Part shown: positions 17,293 through 26,997 of the stretch, piece by piece
Position numbering within the stretch: the stretch's first letter is position 1
Layout of the letters: the number at the start of each line of letters is the position of its first letter
Assembly: GCA_963792655.1 (NCBI GenBank)
Contig: CAWBWU010000003.1
Location: 186,001 to 250,000 of the forward strand
DNA length: 64,000 bases
DNA from: DOZZ01 sp963792655
Lineage (GTDB): Bacteria; Acidobacteriota; Terriglobia; Bryobacterales; Bryobacteraceae
Direction of reading: 5' to 3'
Position numbers and translations under genes: made by a program
Notes under the pieces: generated by a model
What the model saw: only the letters and a program-made list of their open reading frames with translations
Database searches by the model: none
What the model was told of the DNA's origin: nothing

Positions 17293-19367
17293 GGCTTCTT
17301 ACTCAGCTCAGCTGCCGTGATACCGGTATTCACCTTCACCTGCTCTACCGTGACATCCGCAAACTTCTCGCCGTTATGCATCACGGTCAGCTTCTGCGGA
17401 AACTGCACGCCAGCGGCCGCGCTGTACGCTCCGACAGTCTCTTCAGTGGTGACCGGTCCACCCTGCCCTGCCTCACGGTAACTGTATTTCGCGATAAGCC
17501 CGGTCTTTGGATCGACAGTCACGCGCACCGCATCACTCTTGCCGTCGGTGATCTCGAGCGTGTCATCAGCGACGCGATTCACCACGCGCCCAGGCACGCG
17601 GTCACTCAGCAACAGCGTCGGATAGAAGCGAAAGAACTCTCCGCGCAACTGCTGTTGTTCAGCCGCGGGAATCGGGATAGCGCCCTGCGGCGTCGCGATG
17701 AAACCGCTCGCGCCATCGGAGTAGATCGTGATCGTGCCTTGCGGCATCACCATCTGCGTGCGCATCGCCTGAGGCAACAACCACATCTGGGTTTGTTGAA
17801 TTTTCATGGCGCCGCCCGGGCCGTTCATCTGCACATTCACTTGCTCGGTCAAGTCTTTGATCGCGGCAAGTTTGTCCGCTCCGCCTACCTTGCGTTGCAG
17901 TTCCAACAACATCTTTTTGCCGGCCTCAATACTGGCCGAATCGCTCGCGGCGGTCTGCTGCTTCGGCTCGGGAATGGTGATGTCGAGCGGCGTTACGGGC
18001 CGGCCGAGCGTATCGAGCTTGGCGCCGAACTCCGCCGGGTTACCCACCGCAACAATCGTCAACTGCTTCGGATCGAGATAACGGTTCGCAACGCGGGTGA
18101 TGTCCGCCGCAGTCACCGCTTCGATGGCTTTCTGATACGTGAAGATGAAGTCCTTCGGATAGCCGAAGTATTCATACGTAAGCAACCGGTTCAACGTCTT
18201 GGCAGGCGTGTCGAACAGAAACACGAAGCTGTTGAGCACCGTGTTCTTGGCAATCTCCAGTTCAGCCGCGCTCACCGGCGCCGTACGCATGCGGTCGATT
18301 TCGTCACTCGCGGCTTTGATGGCCTCCGTCGAGGATGCAAGCTTTGTGCTTCCTTCTACGGTGAAAAGCCCCGGATGATCGAAGTGCGCACCCCAATCTG
18401 CATTGATGCCGTATGCATAACCAAGCTGGGTACGCACGCGACGGAATAGCCGGCTCTGGAAGCCGCCGCCGAGAATATCGGCCATCACTTCCAGTGCCGG
18501 ATAATCTTTGTCTTTCAGCATGCCGCCGCGTTGTCCTAGATAGAAAGTCGTCTGCGTCACATCGGTCTTTGTGACCAGATAAGTGCCGGGATGTGTCGCC
18601 TGTTCAACAGCAGGAAAGGCTGGAACCATTGGTTGCCTCACCTTCCAATCGACAAATAACTCTTCGATCTTGGCGCGCATCGCCGGCGCTGAGAAATCGC
18701 CTTGCACCGCGAACATGATGTTGGCTGGAAAAAAGTAACGCGTATAGAACTGCTGCAGATCATCGCGCTGAATGCGATCGACCGTGGCGTACTCCGTGTC
18801 CCAACCATACGGCGTATCCTTGCCATAAAGCAGCGACGTGAACTCACGCGATGCAATGCCTTGCGCATCGTCGTTGCGGCGCGAGATGCCGCTGCGCAGC
18901 TCGTTCTTTGCCAGGTCGATCTTCTCCTGGCGGAATGCCGGGTGCGTCATCAGATCTTTCACGACGCCCAGCACTTCATCGGTGCTTCCGGTCAAACACG
19001 AGAACGAAACAGTGCCCATCGATTCGCCGATGCTGGTCTCAACCGATGCCGCCAGATTTTCAAGCTGCTCATCGAGTTGATCGCCCGTGCGCGCCGTGGT
19101 GCCGCCGGTCCGCAGCACCATGCCGGTCATCGTCGCTAAGCCCACCTTGTCTTTGGGATCGAACAGATTTCCGGTGCGCACCAGAGCCAGGCCGCGCACC
19201 AGCGGAATGTTGTGATTCTCCAGCAGGTACACACGCATGCCATTCGGCAGCGTGAACTGCGTGACCTCTGGAATTTTCACGGCGCCCATGGGCGGGTACT
19301 TCAGGTCCTTGTAGCTTTGGGCAAAGGCCGAAGCCGCAATCAGAATCGAGACAATCAGCTTCTTCAC
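17289..19367 (-). CDS. M16-family peptidase-like protein, inactive-subunit type, with C-terminal extension
   Basis: A 692-residue exported M16 (insulinase/pitrilysin) family protein. A signal peptide is followed by two M16 halves (VTQFTLPNGMRVYLLENH, and FQSRLFRRVRTQLGYAYG in the second). The zinc motif HxxEH is replaced (VGLATMTGMVLRTGG), so this should be the non-catalytic partner. The last 220 or so residues form an extra beta domain also seen in acidobacterial homologues (GGADKLAAIKDLTEQVNVQM), resembling the lipoprotein-like downstream protein. The GTG start at 19367 overlaps the TGA of the catalytic-type gene, so the two are probably made together as a heterodimer. Confidence 0.88.
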   Translation of the reverse strand: MKKLIVSILIAASAFAQSYKDLKYPPMGAVKIPEVTQFTLPNGMRVYLLENHNIPLVRGLALVRTGNLFDPKDKVGLATMTGMVLRTGGTTARTGDQLDEQLENLAASVETSIGESMGTVSFSCLTGSTDEVLGVVKDLMTHPAFRQEKIDLAKNELRSGISRRNDDAQGIASREFTSLLYGKDTPYGWDTEYATVDRIQRDDLQQFYTRYFFPANIMFAVQGDFSAPAMRAKIEELFVDWKVRQPMVPAFPAVEQATHPGTYLVTKTDVTQTTFYLGQRGGMLKDKDYPALEVMADILGGGFQSRLFRRVRTQLGYAYGINADWGAHFDHPGLFTVEGSTKLASSTEAIKAASDEIDRMRTAPVSAAELEIAKNTVLNSFVFLFDTPAKTLNRLLTYEYFGYPKDFIFTYQKAIEAVTAADITRVANRYLDPKQLTIVAVGNPAEFGAKLDTLGRPVTPLDITIPEPKQQTAASDSASIEAGKKMLLELQRKVGGADKLAAIKDLTEQVNVQMNGPGGAMKIQQTQMWLLPQAMRTQMVMPQGTITIYSDGASGFIATPQGAIPIPAAEQQQLRGEFFRFYPTLLLSDRVPGRVVNRVADDTLEITDGKSDAVRVTVDPKTGLIAKYSYREAGQGGPVTTEETVGAYSAAAGVQFPQKLTVMHNGEKFADVTVEQVKVNTGITAAELSKKP

Positions 19368-20858
19368 TTGGCCCCCCCGGCAGCATTCTCGAGCACGGCG
19401 ACCGTGCGGTTTTGCGGCGTGAAGTATTGCCTGGCTACACGCTGCACATCGTCGGCAGTTACTTTGTCGGCGTCGTCTATCGAATAGAACAGCTTGCGCC
19501 AGTCGCCATACATCCCCTGAAACATAGTGAGCAGGCTGGCGATGCCGGTGTTGCTATCCAACTGCCGGATCAGCGACGCGCGCTGCGAAAGCTTCACGCG
19601 CTTGAGCGTGGTCTCATCCACTTTGGTCGAGATGAACGAAGCCAGCACCGCGTCGAACGCCTTCTCATTCTCGGCACTGGTATGCCCGATCGCAGGGACC
19701 AGGTAAAACAAAAACGCGTTGGGGAACTTCGCGCCCGGGTAACTCGAATCGCAACCGGCTTCGAGGGAAATCTTCTGATCGCGCACAAGCGTCTTGTAGA
19801 GAAGCCCCGTGCGGCCGCTGCTCAGCACGCCATTGATCACATCGAACACCGGATCGTCTTTATCAAGCGCGCTCGGCCGCTTATAAGTAATGAACTCGAT
19901 CGGCTGGCTCTGCGCATCCACCGCAACGCGCCGCGGTCCGGCTTGCGGCGGCTCGACAGTCACTGGATCCGGCGGAATCGGGCGCGCGGGAATCGGGCCG
20001 AAGTATTTCTGGGCCCAGGTCTTGATCTGCGCCGGCTGCACATCGCCCACAATGGCAATCACCATGTTCGACGGCGCGTAGTATTCGTTGAAAAACTTCT
20101 CGGCATCGCTCACGCGCAGATTGTCGACATCGCTCTGCCAACCGATCGCAGGCCGGTGATAAGGATGCGCGATGAACGTCGCGGCGGTTAGCGCTTCAAT
20201 CAACTTGCCTTGCGGATTCGACTCCGTCCGCATGCGGCGCTCCTCGCGCACCACATCCCGCTCCTTATAAAACTCGCGGTACACCGGATGCGTGAAGCGC
20301 GCCGATTCCAGCAGGAACCACAGCTCGGACCGGTTCGAGGGAAGACTGTAGAAGAAGTTGGTCGAGTCCTCGCCCGTGCCGGCGTTCATGCCGACACCGC
20401 CGCTGCTCTCGATGATGCCCGGGTAAAGATTCGATTCGACAAAACTGTTGGCGTGATCGACCGCTTCTTTGAGCAGCGACGACAGCGTCTTCAATTTTTC
20501 GGGATCGCTCTTTGTGCCGCGATTCTTTTCGGCATCGAGCAAGTCATACTGCTTCTCGACCTCGGTCGAGCGCCTTCTTCTCCTGCTCCCAGTTGTGCGT
20601 GCCGATGCTGTCAGTGCCCTTGAACGCCATGTGTTCGAACATGTGAGCCAGGCCGGTCTTGCCGTCCGGATCATTCACCGCCCCGGCGTTCACATAAGTA
20701 TGAAAGCTGGCAACCGGCGCCTGGTGACGCTCGACCACGATGAAGTGCAGACCGTTGGGAAGCGTAAACTCCGTGACGTTCTTTTCGAACTCTTTCAGGT
20801 TCTGTGCACCAAGTGACAGACAGGCGCCCAGCGCAAGCAGGCAAAGTTTGTTGATCAA
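19364..20858 (-). CDS. M16-family zinc peptidase, catalytic type (reading frame broken by +1 near 20567)
   Basis: An exported zinc protease of about 497 residues. The signal peptide begins at a TTG (20858) preceded by GGAG. The active site HMFEH is at about 72-76, and a downstream Glu within the helix VREERRMRTES completes the metal site in this family. After EQEKKAL one extra base near 20567 breaks the frame; removing it continues into TEVEKQYDLLDAEKNRG. The rest matches M16 (SNMVIAIVGDVQPAQIKTWAQKYFG). It is the first gene of a three-gene operon with its inactive partner and a lipoprotein-like protein. Confidence 0.85.
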
Positions 20859-20925
20859 AAGTGGCTCCAAAGGTATTCTAGCGGGGGCTAAGGTGTTGGA
20901 GTGCCGGCGAGGGCACCAGGTTACG

Positions 20926-20987
20926 TGGGAACGCCAATCTCCAGATTGGCCAAAATCTCCCTGCCAATCTGGAGATTGGCGTTCCCA
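20926..20987. repeat. nested 25-bp inverted repeat in a divergent intergenic region
   Basis: A perfect 25-bp inverted repeat, arms 20926-20950 and 20963-20987, spaced by 12 nt. Each arm holds its own palindrome (GCCAATCT CC AGATTGGC), so the whole is two identical small hairpins inside a larger one, flanked by GGGAAC/GTTCCC. It lies between the divergent M16 and ASPIC genes. It resembles a REP/MITE-like palindromic unit; no second copy was noticed in the window. Confidence 0.85.
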
Positions 20988-20998
20988 AAAGAGGTGTT

Positions 20999-22735
20999 GT
21001 GTCGAAGTGTATGGGGAAATACCTCCTGCGCTATGCTGCAAGCGTGTGGGCCCGGTTGACTCTGCTTGCTGCAATCGCTGTGCCCGTGTTTCTAGTGGCC
21101 ACGGTGAACTCGCCAGAAATTCGCTTCGTCGATATCGCGGCGCAAGCCGGCCTCAACATACCGACTACCTTCGGCGATAAGCAGGTGGAGCGCTACATCC
21201 TGGAATCCACCGGCACCGGTGCGGCGATCTTTGATTTCGATGGCGATGGCGCGAACGACATCTTCATCGCTAACGGCACCGTCTTGCCCCCCGCCAGTTC
21301 CACGGCCCACGCACAGCTCTATAAGAATGATGGACGCGGACATTTCACCGATGTCTCCACTAAAGCCGGACTCACCCGTACCGGGTGGGCGCAGGCGGCG
21401 TGCGTTGGCGACATCGACAATGATGGACATCCCGACCTGCTGGTGACTTACTACGGACACAACAGTCTTTACCGCAACCGAGGCGATGGAACTTTCGAAG
21501 ATATCACTCAGCGCGCGGGCTTACCGACCACGGGTACGCGATGGGGAACCGGGTGCGCCTTTGTCGATTACGATCGGGATGGTTACCTCGATATCTTTGT
21601 CGCTAATTATATTGACTTAGATATCAGTGCTCCCCCGCCCTCGAACCATGGCAAACCGTGCGACTGGAAAGGTATCCCTGTCGCGTGCGGACCGCACGGG
21701 TTACCCAAGGCGCACAACGCGCTCTTCCACAACAATCATGACGGCACCTTTACCGACGTCTCGGAATCGGCGGGGATTCTCAAGCCAGGCGGGCGATATG
21801 GACTCGGCGTAACTGTGGCGGACTTCGACAACGATGGTTGGCCCGATATCTATGTGGCCTGCGATCAATCTCCTAGCCTGCTTTATCACAATCAACACGA
21901 CGGTACGTTCGTCGAGCAAGGCGACGTTGCCGGTGTAGCTTACAACGCTGACGGCCGTTTACAAGCCGGAATGGGCGTTGCTGTTGCGGACCTGGATGGT
22001 CACGGATTCCTCGACATTGCGAAGACAAACTTCTCCGGCGACCGGCCATCGTTATATCGGAATGAAAACGGCCGTTTTTTCGAAGATATCTCCGAAGCGG
22101 CTGGCCTCGGGCATCGCCAACTGCTCGGCTGGGGCATTGCGTTTCTGGATGTAGACGAAGACGGATTGCCCGACATCATCATGGCGAACGGTCACGTCTA
22201 CCCTGAAGTCGATCGATCGCCAGTTGGAGAAACGTTCCGGCAGAGGACGCTTCTCTATAGAAATGTAGGCGGTTCCAAGTTTGCCGACATCACTGACTCA
22301 GCCGGACCGGCGTTTGCTACGCCGAGGCCGTCGCGCGGATTGGCGACCGGCGATCTGGATGGCGACGGAAGGCCGGAAATCGTAATCGTCAACATGAACG
22401 AAAAGCCTGCGCTGCTGAAAAATCAGAGTCCGCGCGGCAATGCCGTAGCCATCGCGTTGACTGGAACCAAATCGAACCGCAGCGCGATCGGTGCTCGATG
22501 CACGATTGAATCCGCGGGACGGCGGCAGATGGCGGAGGTCACCAGCGGCGGTAGCTACTTCTCACAGAATGCATTCACGCTGTATTTCGGCCTGGGTGCG
22601 AGCAAAGACATCGACAAGCTGGAGATCCGCTGGCCGAATGGTGACACCCAAAGCTGGAATAATCTGGCCGCCAACCGCACCATCAAAATTACGGAAGGCA
22701 GCGCGCTGCCCACGTTTGCGAACTGGAAACGTTGA
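20999..22735 (+). CDS. VCBS/FG-GAP repeat protein with ASPIC/UnbV domain (CRTAC1-like)
   Basis: A 578-residue exported beta-propeller protein. After a hydrophobic N-terminal signal (RLTLLAAIAVPVFLVATV) come repeated calcium-binding blades with the D-x-D-x-D-G pattern: FDFDGDGANDIFIANG, GDIDNDGHPDLLV, DYDRDGYLDIFVANY, DFDNDGWPDIYVA, DVDEDGLPDIIMANG and DLDGDGRPEIVIVN. The C-terminal 90 residues match the ASPIC/UnbV domain (GARCTIESAGRRQMAEV, LEIRWPNGDTQSW). Such proteins are abundant in Acidobacteria and Planctomycetes and probably act as envelope adhesion or binding proteins. GTG at 20999 follows GAGG closely; ATG at 21011 is an alternative. It starts a three-gene run ending at the tRNA. Confidence 0.88.
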   Translation: MSKCMGKYLLRYAASVWARLTLLAAIAVPVFLVATVNSPEIRFVDIAAQAGLNIPTTFGDKQVERYILESTGTGAAIFDFDGDGANDIFIANGTVLPPASSTAHAQLYKNDGRGHFTDVSTKAGLTRTGWAQAACVGDIDNDGHPDLLVTYYGHNSLYRNRGDGTFEDITQRAGLPTTGTRWGTGCAFVDYDRDGYLDIFVANYIDLDISAPPPSNHGKPCDWKGIPVACGPHGLPKAHNALFHNNHDGTFTDVSESAGILKPGGRYGLGVTVADFDNDGWPDIYVACDQSPSLLYHNQHDGTFVEQGDVAGVAYNADGRLQAGMGVAVADLDGHGFLDIAKTNFSGDRPSLYRNENGRFFEDISEAAGLGHRQLLGWGIAFLDVDEDGLPDIIMANGHVYPEVDRSPVGETFRQRTLLYRNVGGSKFADITDSAGPAFATPRPSRGLATGDLDGDGRPEIVIVNMNEKPALLKNQSPRGNAVAIALTGTKSNRSAIGARCTIESAGRRQMAEVTSGGSYFSQNAFTLYFGLGASKDIDKLEIRWPNGDTQSWNNLAANRTIKITEGSALPTFANWKR

Positions 22736-22765
22736 TCGCAACGGCTATATGATCAAGTTGAGCCG

Positions 22766-23923
22766 ATGCGCCTGACCGCCTTACAAAGCGCAAACCCTGT
22801 TGAAGTTGCCGGTGCGATTGGGCTGCATCGCCGCGACTTTCTCCGAGCCGTTACGGGAGCCACGCTGCTTACGCAACCGCTGTTTGGCCAGCAGCTTACG
22901 AAGAACAAGAAAGCAGTTGTTGTCACGTTCGGCGGGGGCGCGCGGGACGAAGAGACGTTCATGCCCGATGGTCAGGAGAACATCCCGCATCTGCTGAGCG
23001 ATCTGATTCCGCAAGGTACGTTTTTCTCGCAAGTCGTTAATCGCGGAATCCTCGGCCACTATGTCGCCACGGCCAGTATTGCCACGGGAGTCTACGAGAC
23101 TTTTAATAACTTCGCTACGACGTCGCCGATTAATCCTACGGTGTTTGAGTACTTCCGCAAAGACCTGCGCCGGCCCGCGGCAGATGCCTGGGTGATCGCG
23201 CCGAGTAACGGCTTCAGCCGCATTGGCGAAAGCGGCAATAAGCTATATGGACCATCGCTTGGCGGCGGCGTAATTATGCCGAAGCGTCTGCTATCCGCGG
23301 CTCTGAAACCCGATGCCGACACGGCCGCCTTCGACCATCTGCTCCGCGATAACTACGAGACTCCAATCTATGCTCCCGCGCTGGCAGGCCACGAAGCGGA
23401 ATTGCATCAGATGAGCGAAGTGCTAAAGCTCTCCGTAGGCGATTTTGCGGCCCACGCGCGCAGCCTTGCGAGCCCTGACGAGATGTCGGTGTACATCGCA
23501 AAACACCTCATGCAGCATCTGGCGCCAAGCCTGTTGTGGATCACGCTGCATGACATAGACATCGCGCATGCTGGCGCGTTCTCGTTATACATCGACGGGA
23601 TTCAGCGGTCCGACCGTCTCTGCTCTGAGCTCTGGCGCACGATTCAAACGAATCCGGAGTACGCCGGCAAAACGACAATGCTGATCTTGCCTGACTTCGG
23701 CCGCGATTCAGATTTCGACTCGGGCGGCAACGGCTTTCAGCATCACAGGACCGGCGATGCTATGTCTCGAACTACCTGGATGCTGGCGCTTGGCCCTGGA
23801 GTACGGCAGAACGTAGTGGTCAACCGGCCAATAGAATCGATCGACGTTGTCCCAACACTAGGATCGCTGCTGGGATTTGACGCACGTTATTCAACAGGTA
23901 AGCCGGTTGGGGAGGTTGCCTGA
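22766..23923 (+). CDS. Tat-exported alkaline-phosphatase-superfamily-like protein (DUF1501-related)
   Basis: A 385-residue protein whose N-terminus has a twin-arginine signal (HRRDFLRAVTGATLL) about 27 residues in. The mature part resembles the alkaline phosphatase/sulfatase fold of DUF1501-type proteins: VVVTFGGGARDEETF at the first strand, an Asp/His-containing core (SLLWITLHDIDIAHAG), TMLILPDFGRDSD and a closing SIDVVPTLGSLLGFD. Metal ligands cannot all be assigned by eye. It follows the ASPIC gene by 30 nt and precedes the next gene by 5 nt. Function in the trio is unknown. Confidence 0.65.
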   Translation: MRLTALQSANPVEVAGAIGLHRRDFLRAVTGATLLTQPLFGQQLTKNKKAVVVTFGGGARDEETFMPDGQENIPHLLSDLIPQGTFFSQVVNRGILGHYVATASIATGVYETFNNFATTSPINPTVFEYFRKDLRRPAADAWVIAPSNGFSRIGESGNKLYGPSLGGGVIMPKRLLSAALKPDADTAAFDHLLRDNYETPIYAPALAGHEAELHQMSEVLKLSVGDFAAHARSLASPDEMSVYIAKHLMQHLAPSLLWITLHDIDIAHAGAFSLYIDGIQRSDRLCSELWRTIQTNPEYAGKTTMLILPDFGRDSDFDSGGNGFQHHRTGDAMSRTTWMLALGPGVRQNVVVNRPIESIDVVPTLGSLLGFDARYSTGKPVGEVA

Positions 23924-23928
23924 GCCAA

Positions 23929-25128
23929 ATGCTCCCTCGACAACTCACCGCGAGCAGTTTTGCGCAGTACCCGCCGGAAGGCAAGCGGCTGGCAATAGCC
24001 CAGCTGGAAATACTCCGGCAATTGCCACTCGCTCTGACGCCACTACTACTACGCGAGCTCATCTTACTGGATTGGAAGTTTCCGGCGGAGCGCGCTGAGT
24101 TAGACCGGCAGTTTACCTATCTATCGCGACTTAATCCTGCTGAGTTGGCACGCGCGGTTGCACCCTTCGCCAAACTACAACTCTCTCCCGCGTTGGAAGG
24201 AAGCGATTGGGTAAGTTCCCCGGCAAGCTTCTCGGAGCAACTTACTGCGCACTTATGGGCAACTCACCAGATAGAGTCGTTTCGGGCAGCCGCGACGGAA
24301 TACGTGCAAGAGGCAAACCGGTCCACACAGCAGCCGCTTCCGATTCATCGGATCGGGATTGTACTGATAGGCGCCGGCGCTTCTGGAACTGACTACAGAT
24401 TATTCCGAAAGCTTGCGCCCCACGGCGTCCGTTACACCAATGTCGATCCAAAGGATGGGTTGGCAACCTTGCTGGGAGTCCTGCAAGCGCGCTCATCAGC
24501 GTACGCGGCGCCCTATGCACATTGGTACATCGACGGTGGCGCTGCTGCTGATCTTCCGGGAGTCTCCTGTGTGTCTTATGGCGCACTAACAAGCGTCCGG
24601 GCCGCACTACAAAACCGTATGCAGCGCACGTACGAAGCGGGCCAGTTCGACCCCGAGGCATTCCGCACTTCAATGGCCCGGACAAGCCCTTCGGAACTTG
24701 GGCTCACTGCGCTTAAAGACCCTGTTCTGGACCGCTTTCAAATCAGCTTGCTCACGGAAGGCTCAGGCACCCAGGTCTTCGCCACGACCTTCGTCCAATG
24801 GGCCGCCCGCGAAGCCCTGCGGCGCGCAGAACCGTTGTCCCTCCTGGCGCGATTCACTCCAAGACAACGCGAGCGCCCCATGAACGAACTACTCACCGAA
24901 GCCCAACGCCCGCCAGCGCTGGACGCATCTGGCTCGCTCATCGATGCCGATATGGGCGCGTACTACACATGGCTCAACCAGCAAAGGCTCCCCGGCGCAG
25001 AAAACTCCAAATTTCTCGTCTGGCAAGAAGGCGGCCCTCAAGCAGTGCTTATCGGCAAAGGACTCCCTCAAGCCCAGCAGAATGCATCCCGCGTGACCCT
25101 ACGCGACCTGACAAACCTGCTAACATAA
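23929..25128 (+). CDS. hypothetical protein in ASPIC/DUF1501 operon
   Basis: A 399-residue protein I do not recognise. It has no signal peptide. The first half is helical and Leu-rich (LAIAQLEILRQLPLALTPLLLRELI). The centre has a strand-turn segment IGIVLIGAGASGTDYRLFRKL followed by YTNVDPKDGLATLL and AAPYAHWYIDGGAA, which looks like a nucleotide-binding-style alpha/beta core. It starts 5 nt after the DUF1501-like gene and ends 10 nt before the tRNA. Its place suggests a role with the two exported proteins upstream. Confidence 0.6.
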   Translation: MLPRQLTASSFAQYPPEGKRLAIAQLEILRQLPLALTPLLLRELILLDWKFPAERAELDRQFTYLSRLNPAELARAVAPFAKLQLSPALEGSDWVSSPASFSEQLTAHLWATHQIESFRAAATEYVQEANRSTQQPLPIHRIGIVLIGAGASGTDYRLFRKLAPHGVRYTNVDPKDGLATLLGVLQARSSAYAAPYAHWYIDGGAAADLPGVSCVSYGALTSVRAALQNRMQRTYEAGQFDPEAFRTSMARTSPSELGLTALKDPVLDRFQISLLTEGSGTQVFATTFVQWAAREALRRAEPLSLLARFTPRQRERPMNELLTEAQRPPALDASGSLIDADMGAYYTWLNQQRLPGAENSKFLVWQEGGPQAVLIGKGLPQAQQNASRVTLRDLTNLLT

Positions 25129-25138
25129 CAACAGCCAA

Positions 25139-25213
<75 letters not shown>

Positions 25214-25498
25214 TCTTTTCAATAACTTACAAGCAGATTGCGGATCGCCATTTGACAGAAAATGGAGTAACGAGTTTTCTGGGCAGTTTGGAACTGACTG
25301 GAAATGGATTTGGGCGTTTGCTATGCCGATGCACTATGCTGACTGCTCTTTATATTCCCCGGTTCTTTCGGGTGTTAACGAAGTCACGGGCCGAAAGCCG
25401 ATAGAATTCCTCAGACTTCGGGCATTGCAGCGTCAATGGCGCGGTCAACCTGCCCGGCATCGGTGATATCGACTTTCACCGTTCCCGCCCTGGATTTA

Positions 25499-25591
25499 CT
25501 AAATGACCAGGACCTGAACGTCCGCGCCGAAATAGTTCAAGAGCTTGCCGCCGAGCAGGCCTGAGGCTCCGGTGATGAGAATGCGTGGCAC
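25499..25591 (-). pseudogene. N-terminal remnant of an NAD-dependent epimerase/RmlD-like gene
   Basis: On the minus strand a GTG at 25591 opens PRILITGASGLLGGKLL, the cofactor-binding start of extended-SDR sugar epimerases/reductases, then a TAG follows after 30 codons with no recognisable continuation downstream. Only the first strand-helix unit remains. The rest of 25214-25638 shows no gene I can support. It lies just inside the left repeat, as debris at an insertion boundary would. Confidence 0.6.
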
Positions 25592-25638
25592 GGTTTATGG
25601 TAGCTACTCCACCGCGCTAAGCTGGTACCGGAGGTTTT

Positions 25639-25986
25639 ATGAAAATACTGAACGTAGTCACGTTAGGCTTACTGCTCGGCGTTTCGGTTTTCGCTGCCGA
25701 AAAGACCTGGGTCGGTTCGATCAGCGACAGCAAGTGCGGCGCGAAGCACATGACGGGTGGAGAACACGGCGCCAAGATGTCTGACCGTGAATGCACCGAA
25801 GCCTGCGTCAAGGGCGGCGCGAAGTACGTCTTTGCCAGCAAGGGCAAGGTCTACAACATCGACAACCAGGACTACGCCGGCCTCGCAGAACACGCTGGCC
25901 ACACCGTCAGGCTGACCGGCGAAATGACCGGCGACACCATCAAGGTGTCTAACGTTGTTATGCCCAAAGGCAAAAAGAAGTCATAG
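25639..25986 (+). CDS. small exported protein, acidobacterial conserved type
   Basis: A 115-residue protein with a signal peptide (MKILNVVTLGLLLGVSVFAA) and a compact mature domain. It opens TWVGSISDSKCGAKH, has a second Cys pair in DRECTEACVKGG and ends with an OB-like beta segment (HTVRLTGEMTGDTIKVSNVV) before a basic tail. The four Cys and several His suggest disulfides or metal binding. Proteins of this layout are frequent in Acidobacteria; no function is established. GGAGG lies before the ATG. Confidence 0.8.
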   Translation: MKILNVVTLGLLLGVSVFAAEKTWVGSISDSKCGAKHMTGGEHGAKMSDRECTEACVKGGAKYVFASKGKVYNIDNQDYAGLAEHAGHTVRLTGEMTGDTIKVSNVVMPKGKKKS

Positions 25987-26179
25987 CTCCTAGACGATGT
26001 GCGGGTGGCGCGGGGAACTCTTTCCCCGCGTTCCCTGACACATCCGTTCGTATCTGCGTCAGTCTGCGGCAAGTCCGAATTCAGAAAGCCCGCATTCCGA
26101 AATGCCCTCGCCGCAGCCTGCCGCCCGGGCATCGAAAGTTAGATTGTGCAAGACTCCGGCGTGCACACCAACCGGCGTG

Positions 26180-26335
26180 ATGCATATTTCAGACCACGAT
26201 CTGGAGCGGTATCACGTGAGTATGGTGACCGATGAGGCCGAACAGGCCGAAATAGGGGAGCATTTGCTCCTGTGCCACTCCTGCGTCGATCGCGCCGAGG
26301 CAAGCGACCCCTTTCAGCCACTGACGGGAGTTTAA
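26180..26335 (+). CDS. small zinc-finger-like (anti-sigma-type) protein
   Basis: A 51-residue protein: MHISDHDLERYHVSMV, then EIGEHLLLCHSCVDRAE. The H-x3-C-x2-C arrangement is that of the zinc-binding anti-sigma domain, here without a membrane or output part. It could bind a sigma factor or be a free regulatory module. The frame extends upstream to 26102, but the ATG at 26180 matches the usual N-terminus. Its stop overlaps the end of the convergent gene. Confidence 0.6.
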   Translation: MHISDHDLERYHVSMVTDEAEQAEIGEHLLLCHSCVDRAEASDPFQPLTGV

Positions 26336-26994
26336 ATATTCAACCCTTTGTGTCTTTCGGAAACAGCCTGAACCCATCTGATGCCCTCCCTGTCTCCGAA
26401 CGATAGTGCCGGACCGATCGGGCACCCGATGAAGAGCACTTGCCCTCGGCCGTATGGAACTCGCGTCGCAACCGTGGTTCCGTGGACCGTCGCGACGCGA
26501 TTGCGAACCGCGGCTTGCACCGGTACAGCGTAGGTGCCATCCCTGACGAGAACATTGAACGGCCAATGGTATTCGACGTAAGGAATTCCGATACGGCGCT
26601 GGTCGCGCCAAACGTCTACAGGTGGATGGACGCGAATGCCAAAGCTTTCTTGCAGTGTGGACTGTACTCTCGCGAAGCGATCATCGTCACCATGGGCAAG
26701 CGCCGCTTCCAGAAGCACCGTGCCACCGTTGGTCGCGGCAACCTGAAGTTGGCGAACCACGACATCGCTCAATTGCGCCACACCGGGAACGATAACTAAG
26801 CCCGCGCCACCGAACGCAAGAGTGTTGACCACTTCAGCGTGATCCAGTACCGACTGGAAACCGCGAATCGATTCGCGCAGTCCGCAACCAGCTCCCAGAT
26901 CGAGGATCTTCGTTCGCTCACTGCGCGGTGCTTGTTTCGCAAACGCCACCATCGCGGTAACGGAGCCAGCGAGGAAAAGACGACGGTCCATCAT
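26332..26994 (-). CDS. exported GATase-like protein of unknown function
   Basis: A 220-residue protein with an N-terminal signal (MDRRLFLAGSVTAMVAFA), probably Tat-dependent. The body is alpha/beta (VVNTLAFGGAGLVIVPGVAQLSD, then GGTVLLEAALAH) and resembles the class I glutamine-amidotransferase-like fold used by many sugar-related exported proteins, but no catalytic Cys-His pair is evident. The end is VPYGRGQVLFIGCPIGPALSFGD. It starts 3 nt after the sugar isomerase-like gene upstream, so the two form an operon. Confidence 0.55.
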   Translation of the reverse strand: MMDRRLFLAGSVTAMVAFAKQAPRSERTKILDLGAGCGLRESIRGFQSVLDHAEVVNTLAFGGAGLVIVPGVAQLSDVVVRQLQVAATNGGTVLLEAALAHGDDDRFARVQSTLQESFGIRVHPPVDVWRDQRRIGIPYVEYHWPFNVLVRDGTYAVPVQAAVRNRVATVHGTTVATRVPYGRGQVLFIGCPIGPALSFGDREGIRWVQAVSERHKGLNI

Positions 26995-26997
26995 GGC

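Noticed and set aside
25214..25498. Integrase gene next to the tRNA.
   Set aside because: No recombinase motif was found in any frame of this stretch; short open frames have no recognisable family.
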